From NCBI RefSeq assembly GCF_016650815.1, contig NZ_JAEKEZ010000038.1:62001-126000 (forward strand): a DNA stretch of 64,000 bases, in the 5' to 3' direction. The DNA comes from Pseudomonas sp. TH31 (GTDB lineage: Bacteria; Pseudomonadota; Gammaproteobacteria; Pseudomonadales; Pseudomonadaceae). The first letter of the stretch is position 1, and the number at the start of each line of letters is the position of its first letter. Below the pieces are notes generated by a model, which had not been told where the DNA came from, did not search any database, and saw only the letters and a list, made by a program, of their open reading frames with translations. Both the position numbers and the translations under genes were made by a program. Below are positions 36,214 to 44,833 of the stretch, piece after piece.

Positions 36214-36233
36214 GTTATACGTCGTCGTACAAC
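36214..36233. promoter_or_regulatory. Candidate hexuronate-regulator operator upstream of the porin
   Basis: GTTATACGTCGTCGTACAAC is a near-palindrome (half-sites GTTATACG and CGTACAAC) 39 bp upstream of the porin start. A related partial half-site GTTGTACGATGAC occurs at 36280. Confidence 0.58.
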
Positions 36234-36314
36234 ATTGGCGGCGATTATTTGCAAGGGTTTGGGGGAATGTCAATCACAGGTTGTACGATGACGTGGCGAT
36301 CTAAAAGCAAAACC

Positions 36315-36407
36315 TTTGGGCGCGGGCTTGCTCGCGAAGGCGGCGGCATATTCAACACATTGGTTGACTGACACACCGCTTTCGCGAGCAAGCCCGCTCC
36401 CACAGGG
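36315..36407. repeat. REP doublet, type GTGGGAGCGGGCTTGCTCGC
   Basis: Inverted arms GCGCGGGCTTGCTCGCGAAG and CTTTCGCGAGCAAGCCCGCT lie between the divergent porin and efflux genes. Confidence 0.83.
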
Positions 36408-36468
36408 TTATGTGTATTGCTTTCGATTTTCCGGCAAACTGGCACGGTCCCCAGAACAAGGCCATTGA

Positions 36469-38133
36469 ATGGATCACTACGCCCCGCGCAACTGGCAGCC
36501 CCACGAGCGGCCCAGTTTGCCCGGTTCCCCTTCGACGCCCGAGCACTCCAATCCCAAGCGGCTGGCTTATGCGCTGGTGGGTTTGCTGGTGGCGTTGACC
36601 GGTGGCCTCGGCAATTCGCTGGTGATTGCCAACCTGCCTTACCTGCAAGGCGCACTCGGCGCGACCACCGCCGAGATGGCCTGGCTGCCGGCGGCCTACG
36701 TGATGACCAACGTCTCGATGAACCTGTTGCTGGTGAAGTTTCGCCAACAGTTCGGCTTGCGGGCGTTCACCGAAGTCTTCCTGGTGCTCTACGCCCTCGT
36801 GACCTTCGGCCATTTGTTCGTCAATGACCTGAGTTCGGCGATTGCCGTGCGGGCGGCCCACGGCATGGTCGGTGCGGCGCTGAGTTCGCTCGGCCTGTAT
36901 TACATGATCCAGGCCTTCCCGGCGAAATGGCGGATGAAGGCGCTGGTGCTGGGCCTTGGCACTTCGCAACTGGCATTGCCGCTGGCGCGACTGTTCTCTG
37001 AAGACTTGATGCAAATCGCCGAATGGCGCGGCTTGTACCTGTTCGAACTGGGCATGGCGCTGCTGACATTGGGCTGTGTTTTCCTGCTCAAATTGCCACC
37101 GGGCGACCGCTTCAAAACCTTCGAAAAACTCGACTTCCTGACCTTCGCCATCCTTGCCACGGGCGTGGCGTTGCTCTGTGCGGTGTTGTCGCTGGGACGC
37201 ATCGACTGGTGGCTGGAAGCGCCGTGGATCGGCGTGGCCTCGGCGGCGTCCATCGTGTTGATCCTCGCGGGCCTTGCCATCGAACATAACCGCAGCAACC
37301 CGATGCTGATGACCCGTTGGCTCGGCAGCGGCGTGATGATTCGCCTGGCCCTGGCGGTGATCCTGATTCGCATGGTGCTGTCGGAGCAGTCCACCGGCGC
37401 CGTCGGCTTCATGCAGGCGCTGAACATGAGCAGTCAGCAACTGCACAGCCTCTACGTGGTGATGTTGCTCGGCAGCATCGCCGGCCTGGCGACCAGCGCC
37501 CTGACCATCGACCCCAAACACCTGTTCATGCCGCTGATCGTATCCCTGGCGCTGATGGCGGTCGGCTCGGTGATGGACAGCTATTCGAACAACCTGACGC
37601 GCCCGGAAAACATGTACTTCAGCCAGTTCCTGCTGGCCTTCGGCGGCACGTTTTTCCTCGGCCCGACCATGGTGCTCGGCACGCGTAATGTGCTGACCAA
37701 CCCGCGCAACCTGGTGAGTTTCTCGGTGTTGTTCGGGATCTGCCAGAACCTCGGCGGCTTGATCGGCGCGGCGCTGCTGGGCACGTTCCAGATCGTTCGC
37801 GAGAAATTTCATTCCAGCAACATTGTCGAAAACCTGACCTTGCTTGATCCGCGCGTCGCCGCTCGGGTGCAGAGCGGCGGCAACGCGCTGGGTTCGGTGA
37901 TCGCCGACCCGAGCCTGCGTAACCTTCAGGGCATTCGCAGCCTGGCCACGGCGGCGACTCGCGAGGCCAATGTGCTGGCCTATAACGACGTATTCATGCT
38001 GATCGCGGTGATTGCCGTGCTGACCATGATCTGGATTTCCATTCGCGCCCTGTGGCTGATGAGCACCACCCAAGCCGTCGCCCCAGCGCCTGCCACTCCT
38101 TCCGTCCCACCCAGCGGTGCCACTTCTTCATGA
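36469..38133 (+). CDS. DHA2-type MFS multidrug transporter (EmrB-like)
   Basis: This 554-residue inner-membrane transporter has about 14 hydrophobic segments (YALVGLLVALTGGLGNSLVI through IAVIAVLTMIWISIRALWLM). MFS landmarks include EMAWLPAAYVMTNVSMNLL. It overlaps the start of an HlyD-family adaptor by 4 bp, the typical EmrAB arrangement. The substrate is unknown and no TolC-type gene is adjacent. ATG 36469 begins MDHYAPRNWQPHERPS. Confidence 0.87.
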   Translation: MDHYAPRNWQPHERPSLPGSPSTPEHSNPKRLAYALVGLLVALTGGLGNSLVIANLPYLQGALGATTAEMAWLPAAYVMTNVSMNLLLVKFRQQFGLRAFTEVFLVLYALVTFGHLFVNDLSSAIAVRAAHGMVGAALSSLGLYYMIQAFPAKWRMKALVLGLGTSQLALPLARLFSEDLMQIAEWRGLYLFELGMALLTLGCVFLLKLPPGDRFKTFEKLDFLTFAILATGVALLCAVLSLGRIDWWLEAPWIGVASAASIVLILAGLAIEHNRSNPMLMTRWLGSGVMIRLALAVILIRMVLSEQSTGAVGFMQALNMSSQQLHSLYVVMLLGSIAGLATSALTIDPKHLFMPLIVSLALMAVGSVMDSYSNNLTRPENMYFSQFLLAFGGTFFLGPTMVLGTRNVLTNPRNLVSFSVLFGICQNLGGLIGAALLGTFQIVREKFHSSNIVENLTLLDPRVAARVQSGGNALGSVIADPSLRNLQGIRSLATAATREANVLAYNDVFMLIAVIAVLTMIWISIRALWLMSTTQAVAPAPATPSVPPSGATSS

Positions 38134-39272
38134 CCGAACCAACCACTACGACCACCAACGCCATCGCCGCCACGCCTGAAGGCGTGGCGCCACCGTCCTC
38201 GCCGGCCACTGAGCCGCGTTCGCTGCGGGTGCGGATCGTCTCGTCCATGGGCTTCGCGGCGATTGCCATCGTCGGCGTACTGATCGTCTTGTACGCCTGG
38301 CAGCTGCCGCCCTTCGGCAGTGCGGTGGAAACCACCGAAAATGCGTTGGTGCGCGGCCAGGTGACGATCATCGGCCCGCAGCTCAGCGGCTACGTGTATG
38401 AAGTGCCGGTGACGGATTTCCAGTTTGTGAAGGCCGGCGACCTGCTGGTGCGCCTCGATGACCGGATCTACAAGCAACACCTCGACCAATCGCTGGCGCA
38501 ACTGGCGGTGCAGAAAGCCGCGCTGGCCAATGTGGTGCAGCAACGCAACAGCGCCGAAGCGACCATCCAGTTGCGTCAGGCCGCGGTGGTCGACAGTCAG
38601 GCTCAGGCACGTAAAAGTGAAGCCGATTTGCGCCGCAACAAGGAGTTGATCAATGACGGCTCGGTGTCCAGGCGTGAGCTGGACGTGACCCTGGCCGCCA
38701 ACGCCCAGACCATCGCGGCGGTGGCCCAGGCCCAGGCCAACCTGGAAATCTCCCGGCAGGATTTGCAAACGGTGATCGTCAATCGCGGCTCGCTGGAAGC
38801 CGCAGTGGCCAGCGCGCAAGCGGCGGTGGAACTGGCGCGGATCGACCTGTCCAACACTCGGGTGCTGGCCCCGCGTGATGGTCAGCTCGGGCAGATCGGC
38901 GTGCGCCTCGGGGCTTACGTCAACTCCGGCGCGCAGTTGATGGCGCTGGTGCCGAACCAGTTGTGGGTGATCGCCAACATGAAGGAAACCCAGATGGACG
39001 ACGTGCGAGTCGGCCAACCGGTGAGCTTCACCGTCGACGCGCTCGACCATCGTAAATTCAAGGGGCGGGTGCAGCGGATTTCACCGGCCACCGGTTCCGA
39101 GTTCAGCCTGTTGCAGGCGGACAACGCCACCGGCAACTTCGTCAAGATCGCCCAGCGAGTGCCGGTGCGGGTGACGGTGGATGCGGATCAGGAACAGATT
39201 GAGCGGTTACGGCCGGGGATGTCGGTGGTGGTGAGTATTGATACAGGGGCAGAGGGGAGGATCGAGCAATAA
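38130..39272 (+). CDS. HlyD/EmrA-family membrane fusion protein
   Basis: This 380-residue periplasmic adaptor has one N-terminal membrane anchor (MGFAAIAIVGVLIVLYAW), a lipoyl-type half (IIGPQLSGYVYEVPVTDFQFVKAGDLLVRLD) and a long alpha-helical hairpin rich in Ala/Gln. The second lipoyl half then follows (NTRVLAPRDGQLGQIGVRLG). It overlaps the transporter stop (ATGA), so the two are translated together. Confidence 0.9.
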   Translation: MTEPTTTTTNAIAATPEGVAPPSSPATEPRSLRVRIVSSMGFAAIAIVGVLIVLYAWQLPPFGSAVETTENALVRGQVTIIGPQLSGYVYEVPVTDFQFVKAGDLLVRLDDRIYKQHLDQSLAQLAVQKAALANVVQQRNSAEATIQLRQAAVVDSQAQARKSEADLRRNKELINDGSVSRRELDVTLAANAQTIAAVAQAQANLEISRQDLQTVIVNRGSLEAAVASAQAAVELARIDLSNTRVLAPRDGQLGQIGVRLGAYVNSGAQLMALVPNQLWVIANMKETQMDDVRVGQPVSFTVDALDHRKFKGRVQRISPATGSEFSLLQADNATGNFVKIAQRVPVRVTVDADQEQIERLRPGMSVVVSIDTGAEGRIEQ

Positions 39273-39274
39273 GC

Positions 39275-39355
39275 TCAAAAGATCGCAGCCTTCGGCAGCT
39301 CCTACAGAGGGACGCGTTTTCTCTGTAGGAGCTGCCGAAGGCTGCGATCTTTTGA
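39275..39355. repeat. REP doublet, type GTAGGAGCTGCCGAAGGCTG
   Basis: Arms AAAAGATCGCAGCCTTCGGC and GCCGAAGGCTGCGATCTTTT enclose about 30 bp. It separates the efflux adaptor and copD ends, which converge. Confidence 0.86.
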
Positions 39356-39358
39356 TTT

Positions 39359-40219
39359 TTAGCTGGCAATCATCGGCGGCAGGGTGCCCAGCAGTGAAAC
39401 CGCCGCCACCGCGCCCATCCCCAGCAACCACTCCAGCATCACGCTGGTCTTGAGCGCGCCCACCCGCTGCTCACAATCCTTGATCCGCAATCGATTGAAC
39501 AGCGCCAGCCCCAGCATCACTGCCACCAGCACCACCTTGATCAGCAGAATCAAGGCAAACCCGGACAGCAGCGGTGTCGGCCAAAATGCCCCGGTCAGCA
39601 CTCGCACGTTAATCAAGCCGGTGATCACCAACGCCGCGACCAAGCCGTAGCCGACCCCGCTGAAGCGGCACAGAACCGCGCTCAATGAATCGCCGGTCGG
39701 CTGCCGCAGGATCATCACCAACAGCATCAACCCGCCGAGCCAGGCGCCCACGCAGGTCAGGTGAATGATCTGGTTGAGGATCAGCAATTGGCCGCTGAGC
39801 CCGTCGAGCATCGCGCCATGACCGACCGGCGCCAGGGTCGCGAGCAACAGGCCGCTGACGATCAACCGCAACGGCACGTTCGTGCGCAGTGGTGTCAGCA
39901 GCAACCCCATCAGCACGGTGTTGAGCAGCAGGTGCCAGGTCCAGACCTGGCCGAAAAAGGTATTGCGCAGCACCAGGCGCAGGGTCGAGGGATCGAACGC
40001 CGCGTCCCAGGCCCCGGCCATGCTGGCGGTGATCAGCAGCAGCCAGGTCACGCCACTGACCAGTGCCACGGCGGTCAGCCAGCGGGTGCCGCGCGCCAGT
40101 TGCCGATCCAGCGTGCAGGCCTCGGTTTTCAGCAACAGCGGCCTGAACAGCCAGGCCCCGAACAGCATCAGCACCACCACAAAATGCAGGAAGCGGCACA
40201 GCACCAGCGCGTCGGTCAT
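39359..40219 (-). CDS. copD: CopD-family copper resistance membrane protein
   Basis: This 286-residue inner-membrane protein has about eight hydrophobic segments, starting CRFLHFVVVLMLFGAWLF and including the conserved ILNQIIHLTCVGAWLGGLMLLV with His. CopD partners CopC in copper uptake or delivery. It lies 3 bp after copC on the same strand. Confidence 0.87.
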   Translation of the reverse strand: MTDALVLCRFLHFVVVLMLFGAWLFRPLLLKTEACTLDRQLARGTRWLTAVALVSGVTWLLLITASMAGAWDAAFDPSTLRLVLRNTFFGQVWTWHLLLNTVLMGLLLTPLRTNVPLRLIVSGLLLATLAPVGHGAMLDGLSGQLLILNQIIHLTCVGAWLGGLMLLVMILRQPTGDSLSAVLCRFSGVGYGLVAALVITGLINVRVLTGAFWPTPLLSGFALILLIKVVLVAVMLGLALFNRLRIKDCEQRVGALKTSVMLEWLLGMGAVAAVSLLGTLPPMIAS

Positions 40220-40222
40220 GAA

Positions 40223-40588
40223 TTACTGGCCAACCTTGAAGCTGTAGGCGCCTTCGCTTTTGTGGGTGTCGACCGACACCGCGTGCCATTCGACTTTATA
40301 AGCACCCGCGGCCAACGGCGCGGCCGGGGTGACGATCAGGGTTTTCTTGTCGGTGCCTTCGGTGGCCAGGCTTTTCACCGGGACGTCGGTACCGTCCTTG
40401 CTGAGGCTGACTTTGGTGAAGGTCGCTTCAACGCCTTCGGAAAATACCAGGCGCAGTTCAGTCGGCGCGGCCACGGTGCTATCGGCGGCCGGTGTTTCAC
40501 TTTTCAGATGGGCGTGGGCGAACACCGATGAAGCGGCGAGCAGCGAACCGAGCAGGGCGGCGGTGGTCAGGGCTTTTTTCAGCAACAT
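40223..40588 (-). CDS. copC: Periplasmic copper-binding protein CopC
   Basis: This 121-residue secreted protein has a signal peptide (MLLKKALTTAALLGSLLAASSVFA). The copper ligands are the mature N-terminal His in AHAHLKSETPAADS and Asp/His in HAVSVDTHKSEGAYSF. I chose the ATG at 40588; a TTG two codons upstream is less likely because AGAAGG is about 9 nt before the ATG. Confidence 0.92.
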   Translation of the reverse strand: MLLKKALTTAALLGSLLAASSVFAHAHLKSETPAADSTVAAPTELRLVFSEGVEATFTKVSLSKDGTDVPVKSLATEGTDKKTLIVTPAAPLAAGAYKVEWHAVSVDTHKSEGAYSFKVGQ

Positions 40589-40655
40589 GTTCAATTACCT
40601 TCTGGGCAGTGGAATGGGCGTCACTTAAGCATGAACGGTGCACGCCGGGAAATGT

Positions 40656-41096
40656 TTACGCCGGTTTTAGCGTCAGGTGAATCACGGGGAACGGCCGACC
40701 TTCGCCATCGGTTTGCGAACGGCCGGTCTGTTCAAAACCATAGTGCAGATAGAAGCCGTGGGCCTGGGGATTTTGTTCGTTGACGTCGACGCTCAAGGTC
40801 GGGTGCAGGGCCTTGACGTGATCGAGCAACTGTCGGCCGATGCCCTGACCCCGTTGGGCCGGTTCGATAAAGAGCATTTCGACAGTGTCGCCGCCGGTGG
40901 CAATGAAGCCTGCGGGCGTGCCGACCGGGTTTTCACCGACCCACACCGTCAGCGCTGACAGGTAGGCATCGCGCACCAGCGGATAGAAAAACTGAATATC
41001 GTCTTCGCTGAGAAAGTCATGGGTGGCGCGCGCCGAGCGTTCCCACAGGGCGGCGAGGGCGACATCGTCGGCCGCGACGCGGGGTCGAATGTTCAC
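40656..41096 (-). CDS. GNAT-family N-acetyltransferase (YjaB-like)
   Basis: This 146-residue acetyltransferase has the acetyl-CoA-binding block VEMLFIEPAQRGQGIGRQLLDHV (Q/R-x-x-G-x-G/A). The C-terminal half contains LSVDVNEQNPQAHGFYLHYGFEQTGRSQTDGEGRPFP, as in YjaB/YafP-type enzymes. The acceptor is unknown. Confidence 0.85.
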   Translation of the reverse strand: MNIRPRVAADDVALAALWERSARATHDFLSEDDIQFFYPLVRDAYLSALTVWVGENPVGTPAGFIATGGDTVEMLFIEPAQRGQGIGRQLLDHVKALHPTLSVDVNEQNPQAHGFYLHYGFEQTGRSQTDGEGRPFPVIHLTLKPA

Positions 41097-41230
41097 GGTG
41101 GGTGATCCATTGCGGCAAGAAAAGAGCGGCGGATGCTACCGAATCGGTTTTCCAGGGAAGTGAAAATGGCCTGTCGCCGCGACCCAGAGCGGATGCTAGT
41201 CTTGGTCAACGCTGTTGTCAGGGAGCCCTC

Positions 41231-41851
41231 ATGGGCAATCACAAGATCGAGATTCGTCGCAGTAACGTCGAGAAAATCCTGCTGGGGGCCGAGAAGGTCT
41301 TCGCCGAAAAAGGCTTCGGCAGCACCGCCATGGCGGACATTGCCGCCGAAGTGCAACTGCCGCGCTCCAATCTGCATTACTACTTCAGCACCAAAAGCGA
41401 GTTGTACAGCGCAGTGTTGTTCGACCTGCTGGAAGTCTGGAAGCAGGACGCCTTGTGCTTTGAGATGTTCGACGACCCGCGCGTGGTGCTCAGCAGTTAC
41501 ATCCGCGCCAAGATGAACCATTCCCGCAGCCGGCCGTACGGTTCGAAAGTCTGGGCCAACGAGATTATTCACGGCGCGCCAACGTTGGGTGAGGCGCTGG
41601 ACGTCAGTCTGTACGACTGGGCCAAGATGAAAGAAGCGAAAATTCGCCAGTGGGTCGAGGACAAACGGATCCTGCCGGTGGAGCCTTCAGCGCTGCTGTA
41701 CATGATCTGGGCGTCGACCCAGCATTACGCGGACTTTGATCATCAGGTGAATATCCTGAACGACCACCAAGCGCTGTCGGACATGCAGTTCGAGCGGGCG
41801 GTGCAGACGGTGACGAGTGTGATATTGCGCGGGATCGGGTTGGAGCCTTGA
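41231..41851 (+). CDS. TetR-family regulator of pyrimidine catabolism (RutR-like)
   Basis: This 206-residue regulator has an N-terminal TetR helix-turn-helix (IADIAAEVQLPRSNLHYYF type, residues about 35-55). Its C-terminal YcdC-like ligand domain contains LLYMIWASTQHYADF, nearly the same as in E. coli RutR, which senses uracil/thymine. It is convergent to preA, at the edge of the pyrimidine cluster. Regulation of these genes is inferred. ATG 41231 follows GGGAGCCCTC. Confidence 0.85.
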   Translation: MGNHKIEIRRSNVEKILLGAEKVFAEKGFGSTAMADIAAEVQLPRSNLHYYFSTKSELYSAVLFDLLEVWKQDALCFEMFDDPRVVLSSYIRAKMNHSRSRPYGSKVWANEIIHGAPTLGEALDVSLYDWAKMKEAKIRQWVEDKRILPVEPSALLYMIWASTQHYADFDHQVNILNDHQALSDMQFERAVQTVTSVILRGIGLEP

Positions 41852-41872
41852 GGTTTGCGGTGTAGCGGCCGG

Positions 41873-41945
41873 CCCCATCGCGGGCAAGCCTTGCTCCTAC
41901 AGGTACGGTGTGATCCTTGTAGGAGCAAGGCTTGCCCGCGATGGC
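41873..41945. repeat. REP doublet, type GTAGGAGCAAGGCTTGCCCG
   Basis: Arms CGCGGGCAAGCCTTGCTCCT and AGGAGCAAGGCTTGCCCGCG lie between the convergent regulator and preA. Confidence 0.86.
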
Positions 41946-41967
41946 GTCAGCTCAGGCGCCGCAATTC

Positions 41968-43242
41968 TCAAACAGCGACGTGATAGGGATTCCTCGGATC
42001 ATGATTCCAATCCAGAAACGGCTTCCCGCTGTCCATCGGCACCATCTCGATACAATCCGCCACCGGACAGGTGATCTGGCACAAATTGCAGCCCACGCAC
42101 TCATCATCAATCACTTCATATTTATGCGTCCCGTCCGCCTGCTTGAGGCTGGCAATCGCCTGGTGCGAGGTATCCTCGCAAGCAATGTGGCAACGCCCGC
42201 AACCGATACAGGCCTGCTGATCAATCTTCGCAATCACCTGATAGTTGATGTCCAGGTACTTCCAGTCCGTGGTATTGCCCACCGCCCGCCCGGAAAACTG
42301 CGACACGCTGGCGTAGCCCTGACTGTCCATCCAGCGCGATAATCCGTCCTTCATTTCATCGACAATCCGGAAGCCATGCAGCATCGCCGCCGTGCACACC
42401 TGCACCGCGCCGCTGCCCAACGCGATGAATTCCGCCGCATCGCGCCAACTGCCGATGCCGCCAATACCGCAGATCGGCAAGCCTTGGGTCTGCGGGTCGC
42501 GGGCGATTTCGGCGACCATGTTCAGCGCAATCGGCTTCACCGCTGAACCGCAATAACCGCCGTGGGTGCTTTGGTGGCCGACAGTGGGGATCGCGACCAT
42601 TTGCTCCAGGTTAACGCTGGTGATCGAGTTGATCGTGTTGATCAGCGACACCGCATCGGCGCCGCCACGGTGGGCGGCGCGGGCGGCGACGCGGATGTCG
42701 GTGATGTTTGGCGTGAGCTTGACGATCACCGGCAATGAGCAATAGGTCTTGCACCAGCGGGTCACTTGTTCGACGTACTCCGGCACTTGGCCGACCGCTG
42801 CGCCCATGCCCCGCTCCGGCATGCCGTGAGGGCAGCCGAAATTCAGTTCGATACCGTCGGCACCGGTGGCTTCCACCAGCGGCAGGATGAACTTCCACGA
42901 TTCTTCGACGCACGGCACCATCAGCGAGACGATCAGCGCGCGGTCCGGCCAGTCCTTTTTGACCTGGGTGATTTCCCGCAGGTTGATCGCAAGCGAGCGG
43001 TCGGTGATTAGCTCGATGTTGTTGATGCCCATGACTTCGCGGTTCGCGCCGAAGTGCGCCGAGTATCGCGATGACACGTTGACCGCCGCCGGGTCCTCAC
43101 CCAGGGTTTTCCAGACCACGCCGCCCCAGCCGGCCTCGAAGGCGCGGACCACGTTGTAGGCCTTGTCGGTGGGGGGCGCGGAGGCCAGCCAGAACGGATT
43201 GGGGGCTTTGATGCCGGCGAAGACAATCGAGAGATCGGCCAT
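41968..43242 (-). CDS. preA: NAD-dependent dihydropyrimidine dehydrogenase, subunit PreA
   Basis: This 424-residue FMN- and Fe-S-containing subunit reduces uracil and thymine to dihydropyrimidines. The N-terminal dihydroorotate-dehydrogenase-like barrel shows APPTDKAYNVVRAFEAGWGG, NFGCPHGMPERGMGAAVGQ and CGIGGIGSWRDAAEFIALG. Two C-terminal 4Fe-4S motifs follow: CIGCGRCHIAC and CVGCNLCQITCPV. Its start is immediately after the preT stop, forming a PreTA pair. Confidence 0.94.
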   Translation of the reverse strand: MADLSIVFAGIKAPNPFWLASAPPTDKAYNVVRAFEAGWGGVVWKTLGEDPAAVNVSSRYSAHFGANREVMGINNIELITDRSLAINLREITQVKKDWPDRALIVSLMVPCVEESWKFILPLVEATGADGIELNFGCPHGMPERGMGAAVGQVPEYVEQVTRWCKTYCSLPVIVKLTPNITDIRVAARAAHRGGADAVSLINTINSITSVNLEQMVAIPTVGHQSTHGGYCGSAVKPIALNMVAEIARDPQTQGLPICGIGGIGSWRDAAEFIALGSGAVQVCTAAMLHGFRIVDEMKDGLSRWMDSQGYASVSQFSGRAVGNTTDWKYLDINYQVIAKIDQQACIGCGRCHIACEDTSHQAIASLKQADGTHKYEVIDDECVGCNLCQITCPVADCIEMVPMDSGKPFLDWNHDPRNPYHVAV

Positions 43243-44610
43243 TTACGCAGCCTCCACGTTGAGCATGAGTTGGGCATTGATGGCTTCAGCCGCCAGTTTG
43301 CCGTGTTGCACCGCTTGCACCGTCAGGTCCTGATCGAGGCTGGTGCAGTCGCCACCGGCATACACGCCGGGGATGCTGGTACGCAGGTTTTCGTCCACCT
43401 GAATCCGCTCGCCCTGGCGCTTGAGTTCCCGCGCCAGCGGGTCGGCGAGGGCGCTGCCGTCGAAGGCCTGGCCGATGGCTTTGAAGATCGCATCGGCGGC
43501 CAGTTCGAAGGTTTGCCCGGTGGTTTGCAGGCGCCCTTCGACCCAGTGGGTACGGGCGAAACGCATGCCGCGCACGTTGCCCTGATCGTCGAGCAACACT
43601 TCTTCCGGTTGTGCCCAGGTCAGCAAACGCACCTGATTGGCTTTGGCGATGTCTTGTTCGTGGTCGGTGGCGCCCATGTCCTCGACGCCACGGCGGTACA
43701 CCAGATTGACGTCACGGGCCCCGAGGCGAGCCATTTGCACCGCCATGTCGATGGCGGTGTTGCCGGCGCCGAGGACGATGCAACGGTCGGCCAGCGGCAG
43801 TTGCGTCAGGTCATCGGCCTGGCGCAGTTCGCGGATGTAGTCGGTGGCGGCGAGCAGACCTGGGGCGTCCTCGTGATCGAGCCCGAGTTGTTTGCTGGCC
43901 GCCAGGCCGAGGCCGAGAAACACCGCGTCGAATTGCTGGTGCAGTTCGCTCAGGGTCAGGTTCTCGCCGAGTTTGTGCCCGTGACGGATTTCGATGCCGC
44001 CAATCTGCAACAGAAAATCCAGTTCCTTTTGCGCGTAATCGTCCACCAGTTTGTACTTGGCGATCCCGTATTCATTGAGGCCGCCAGCCTTTTCCTGCGC
44101 TTCGAAAATCACTACTTCATGACCATGCATGGCACTGCGGTGAGCGCAGGACAAACCGGCCGGGCCGGCGCCGACCACCGCGATGCGCTTGCCGGTCGCG
44201 GCAGCGCGCTGGAAAGGGTGTTCGCTGAAGTTTGCGTTATCGACGGCATAACGTTGCAACAGGCCGATCAACACCGGCGCGCACTCATGGTCGTTGTTAC
44301 GCACGCAGGCTTGCTGGCAGAGGATTTCGGTCGGGCAAACCCGGGCGCAACTGCCGCCGAGGATGTTGGCCGAGAGGATTTTCTGCGCGGCGCCCTGGAC
44401 GTTTTCCTGGTGGATATTGCGGATGAAAGACGGAATATCGATCTCGCTCGGGCAGGCATTCACGCATGGCGCGTCGTAGCAATACAGGCAGCGCGAGGCT
44501 TCCAGATGCGCCTGACGATCGTTGAGCGGTGGCGCCAGGTCGGTGAAATGGCCGGCGAGGGCGGCCGCATTCTCGTAGGGATGCGGGAGGTGGTTCAGGG
44601 TCTTGATCAC
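43243..44610 (-). CDS. preT: NAD-dependent dihydropyrimidine dehydrogenase, subunit PreT
   Basis: This 455-residue glutamate-synthase-beta-like flavoprotein passes electrons from NADH to PreA. It has N-terminal 4Fe-4S cysteines (CLYCYDAPCVNACPSEID, CARVCPTEILCQQACV), FAD motif VVGAGPAGLSCAHRSAMHG, NAD motif VLGAGNTAIDMAVQMARLG and a C-terminal GVYAGGDCTS. Length and domain order match PreT. Confidence 0.94.
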   Translation of the reverse strand: MIKTLNHLPHPYENAAALAGHFTDLAPPLNDRQAHLEASRCLYCYDAPCVNACPSEIDIPSFIRNIHQENVQGAAQKILSANILGGSCARVCPTEILCQQACVRNNDHECAPVLIGLLQRYAVDNANFSEHPFQRAAATGKRIAVVGAGPAGLSCAHRSAMHGHEVVIFEAQEKAGGLNEYGIAKYKLVDDYAQKELDFLLQIGGIEIRHGHKLGENLTLSELHQQFDAVFLGLGLAASKQLGLDHEDAPGLLAATDYIRELRQADDLTQLPLADRCIVLGAGNTAIDMAVQMARLGARDVNLVYRRGVEDMGATDHEQDIAKANQVRLLTWAQPEEVLLDDQGNVRGMRFARTHWVEGRLQTTGQTFELAADAIFKAIGQAFDGSALADPLARELKRQGERIQVDENLRTSIPGVYAGGDCTSLDQDLTVQAVQHGKLAAEAINAQLMLNVEAA

Positions 44611-44677
44611 GGTGTTGGCCTCACGGTTATTGAGGTACTGCCTCTGATGGGCATTGGTTTGTTAACGCCTGTCCCCT

Positions 44678-44780
44678 CTGTAGGAGCTGCCGAAGGCTGC
44701 GATCTTTTGATCTTGATCTTAAAAACAAAGTCAAAAGATCGTCCGAACGCGGCCCGAGCCTTCGGCAGCTCCTACAGGGG
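44678..44780. repeat. Chimeric REP doublet upstream of preT
   Basis: The left arm is CTGTAGGAGCTGCCGAAGGC type. The right arm reads AAAAGATC, then GTCCGAACGCGGCCCGAGC from another REP class, then CTTCGGCAGCTCCTACAG. A further half-REP GTGGGAGCGAGCCTGCTCGC follows at 44796. The mixture suggests recombination between REP types. Confidence 0.8.
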
Positions 44781-44833
44781 AATGCATTCCAAATGTGGGA
44801 GCGAGCCTGCTCGCGATAGGCCGAAGGCCGCTT

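Noticed and set aside
36352..38073. 573-codon minus-strand open frame over the MFS gene
   Set aside because: Antisense of a clear membrane transporter; Gln/His-rich with no recognisable domain.
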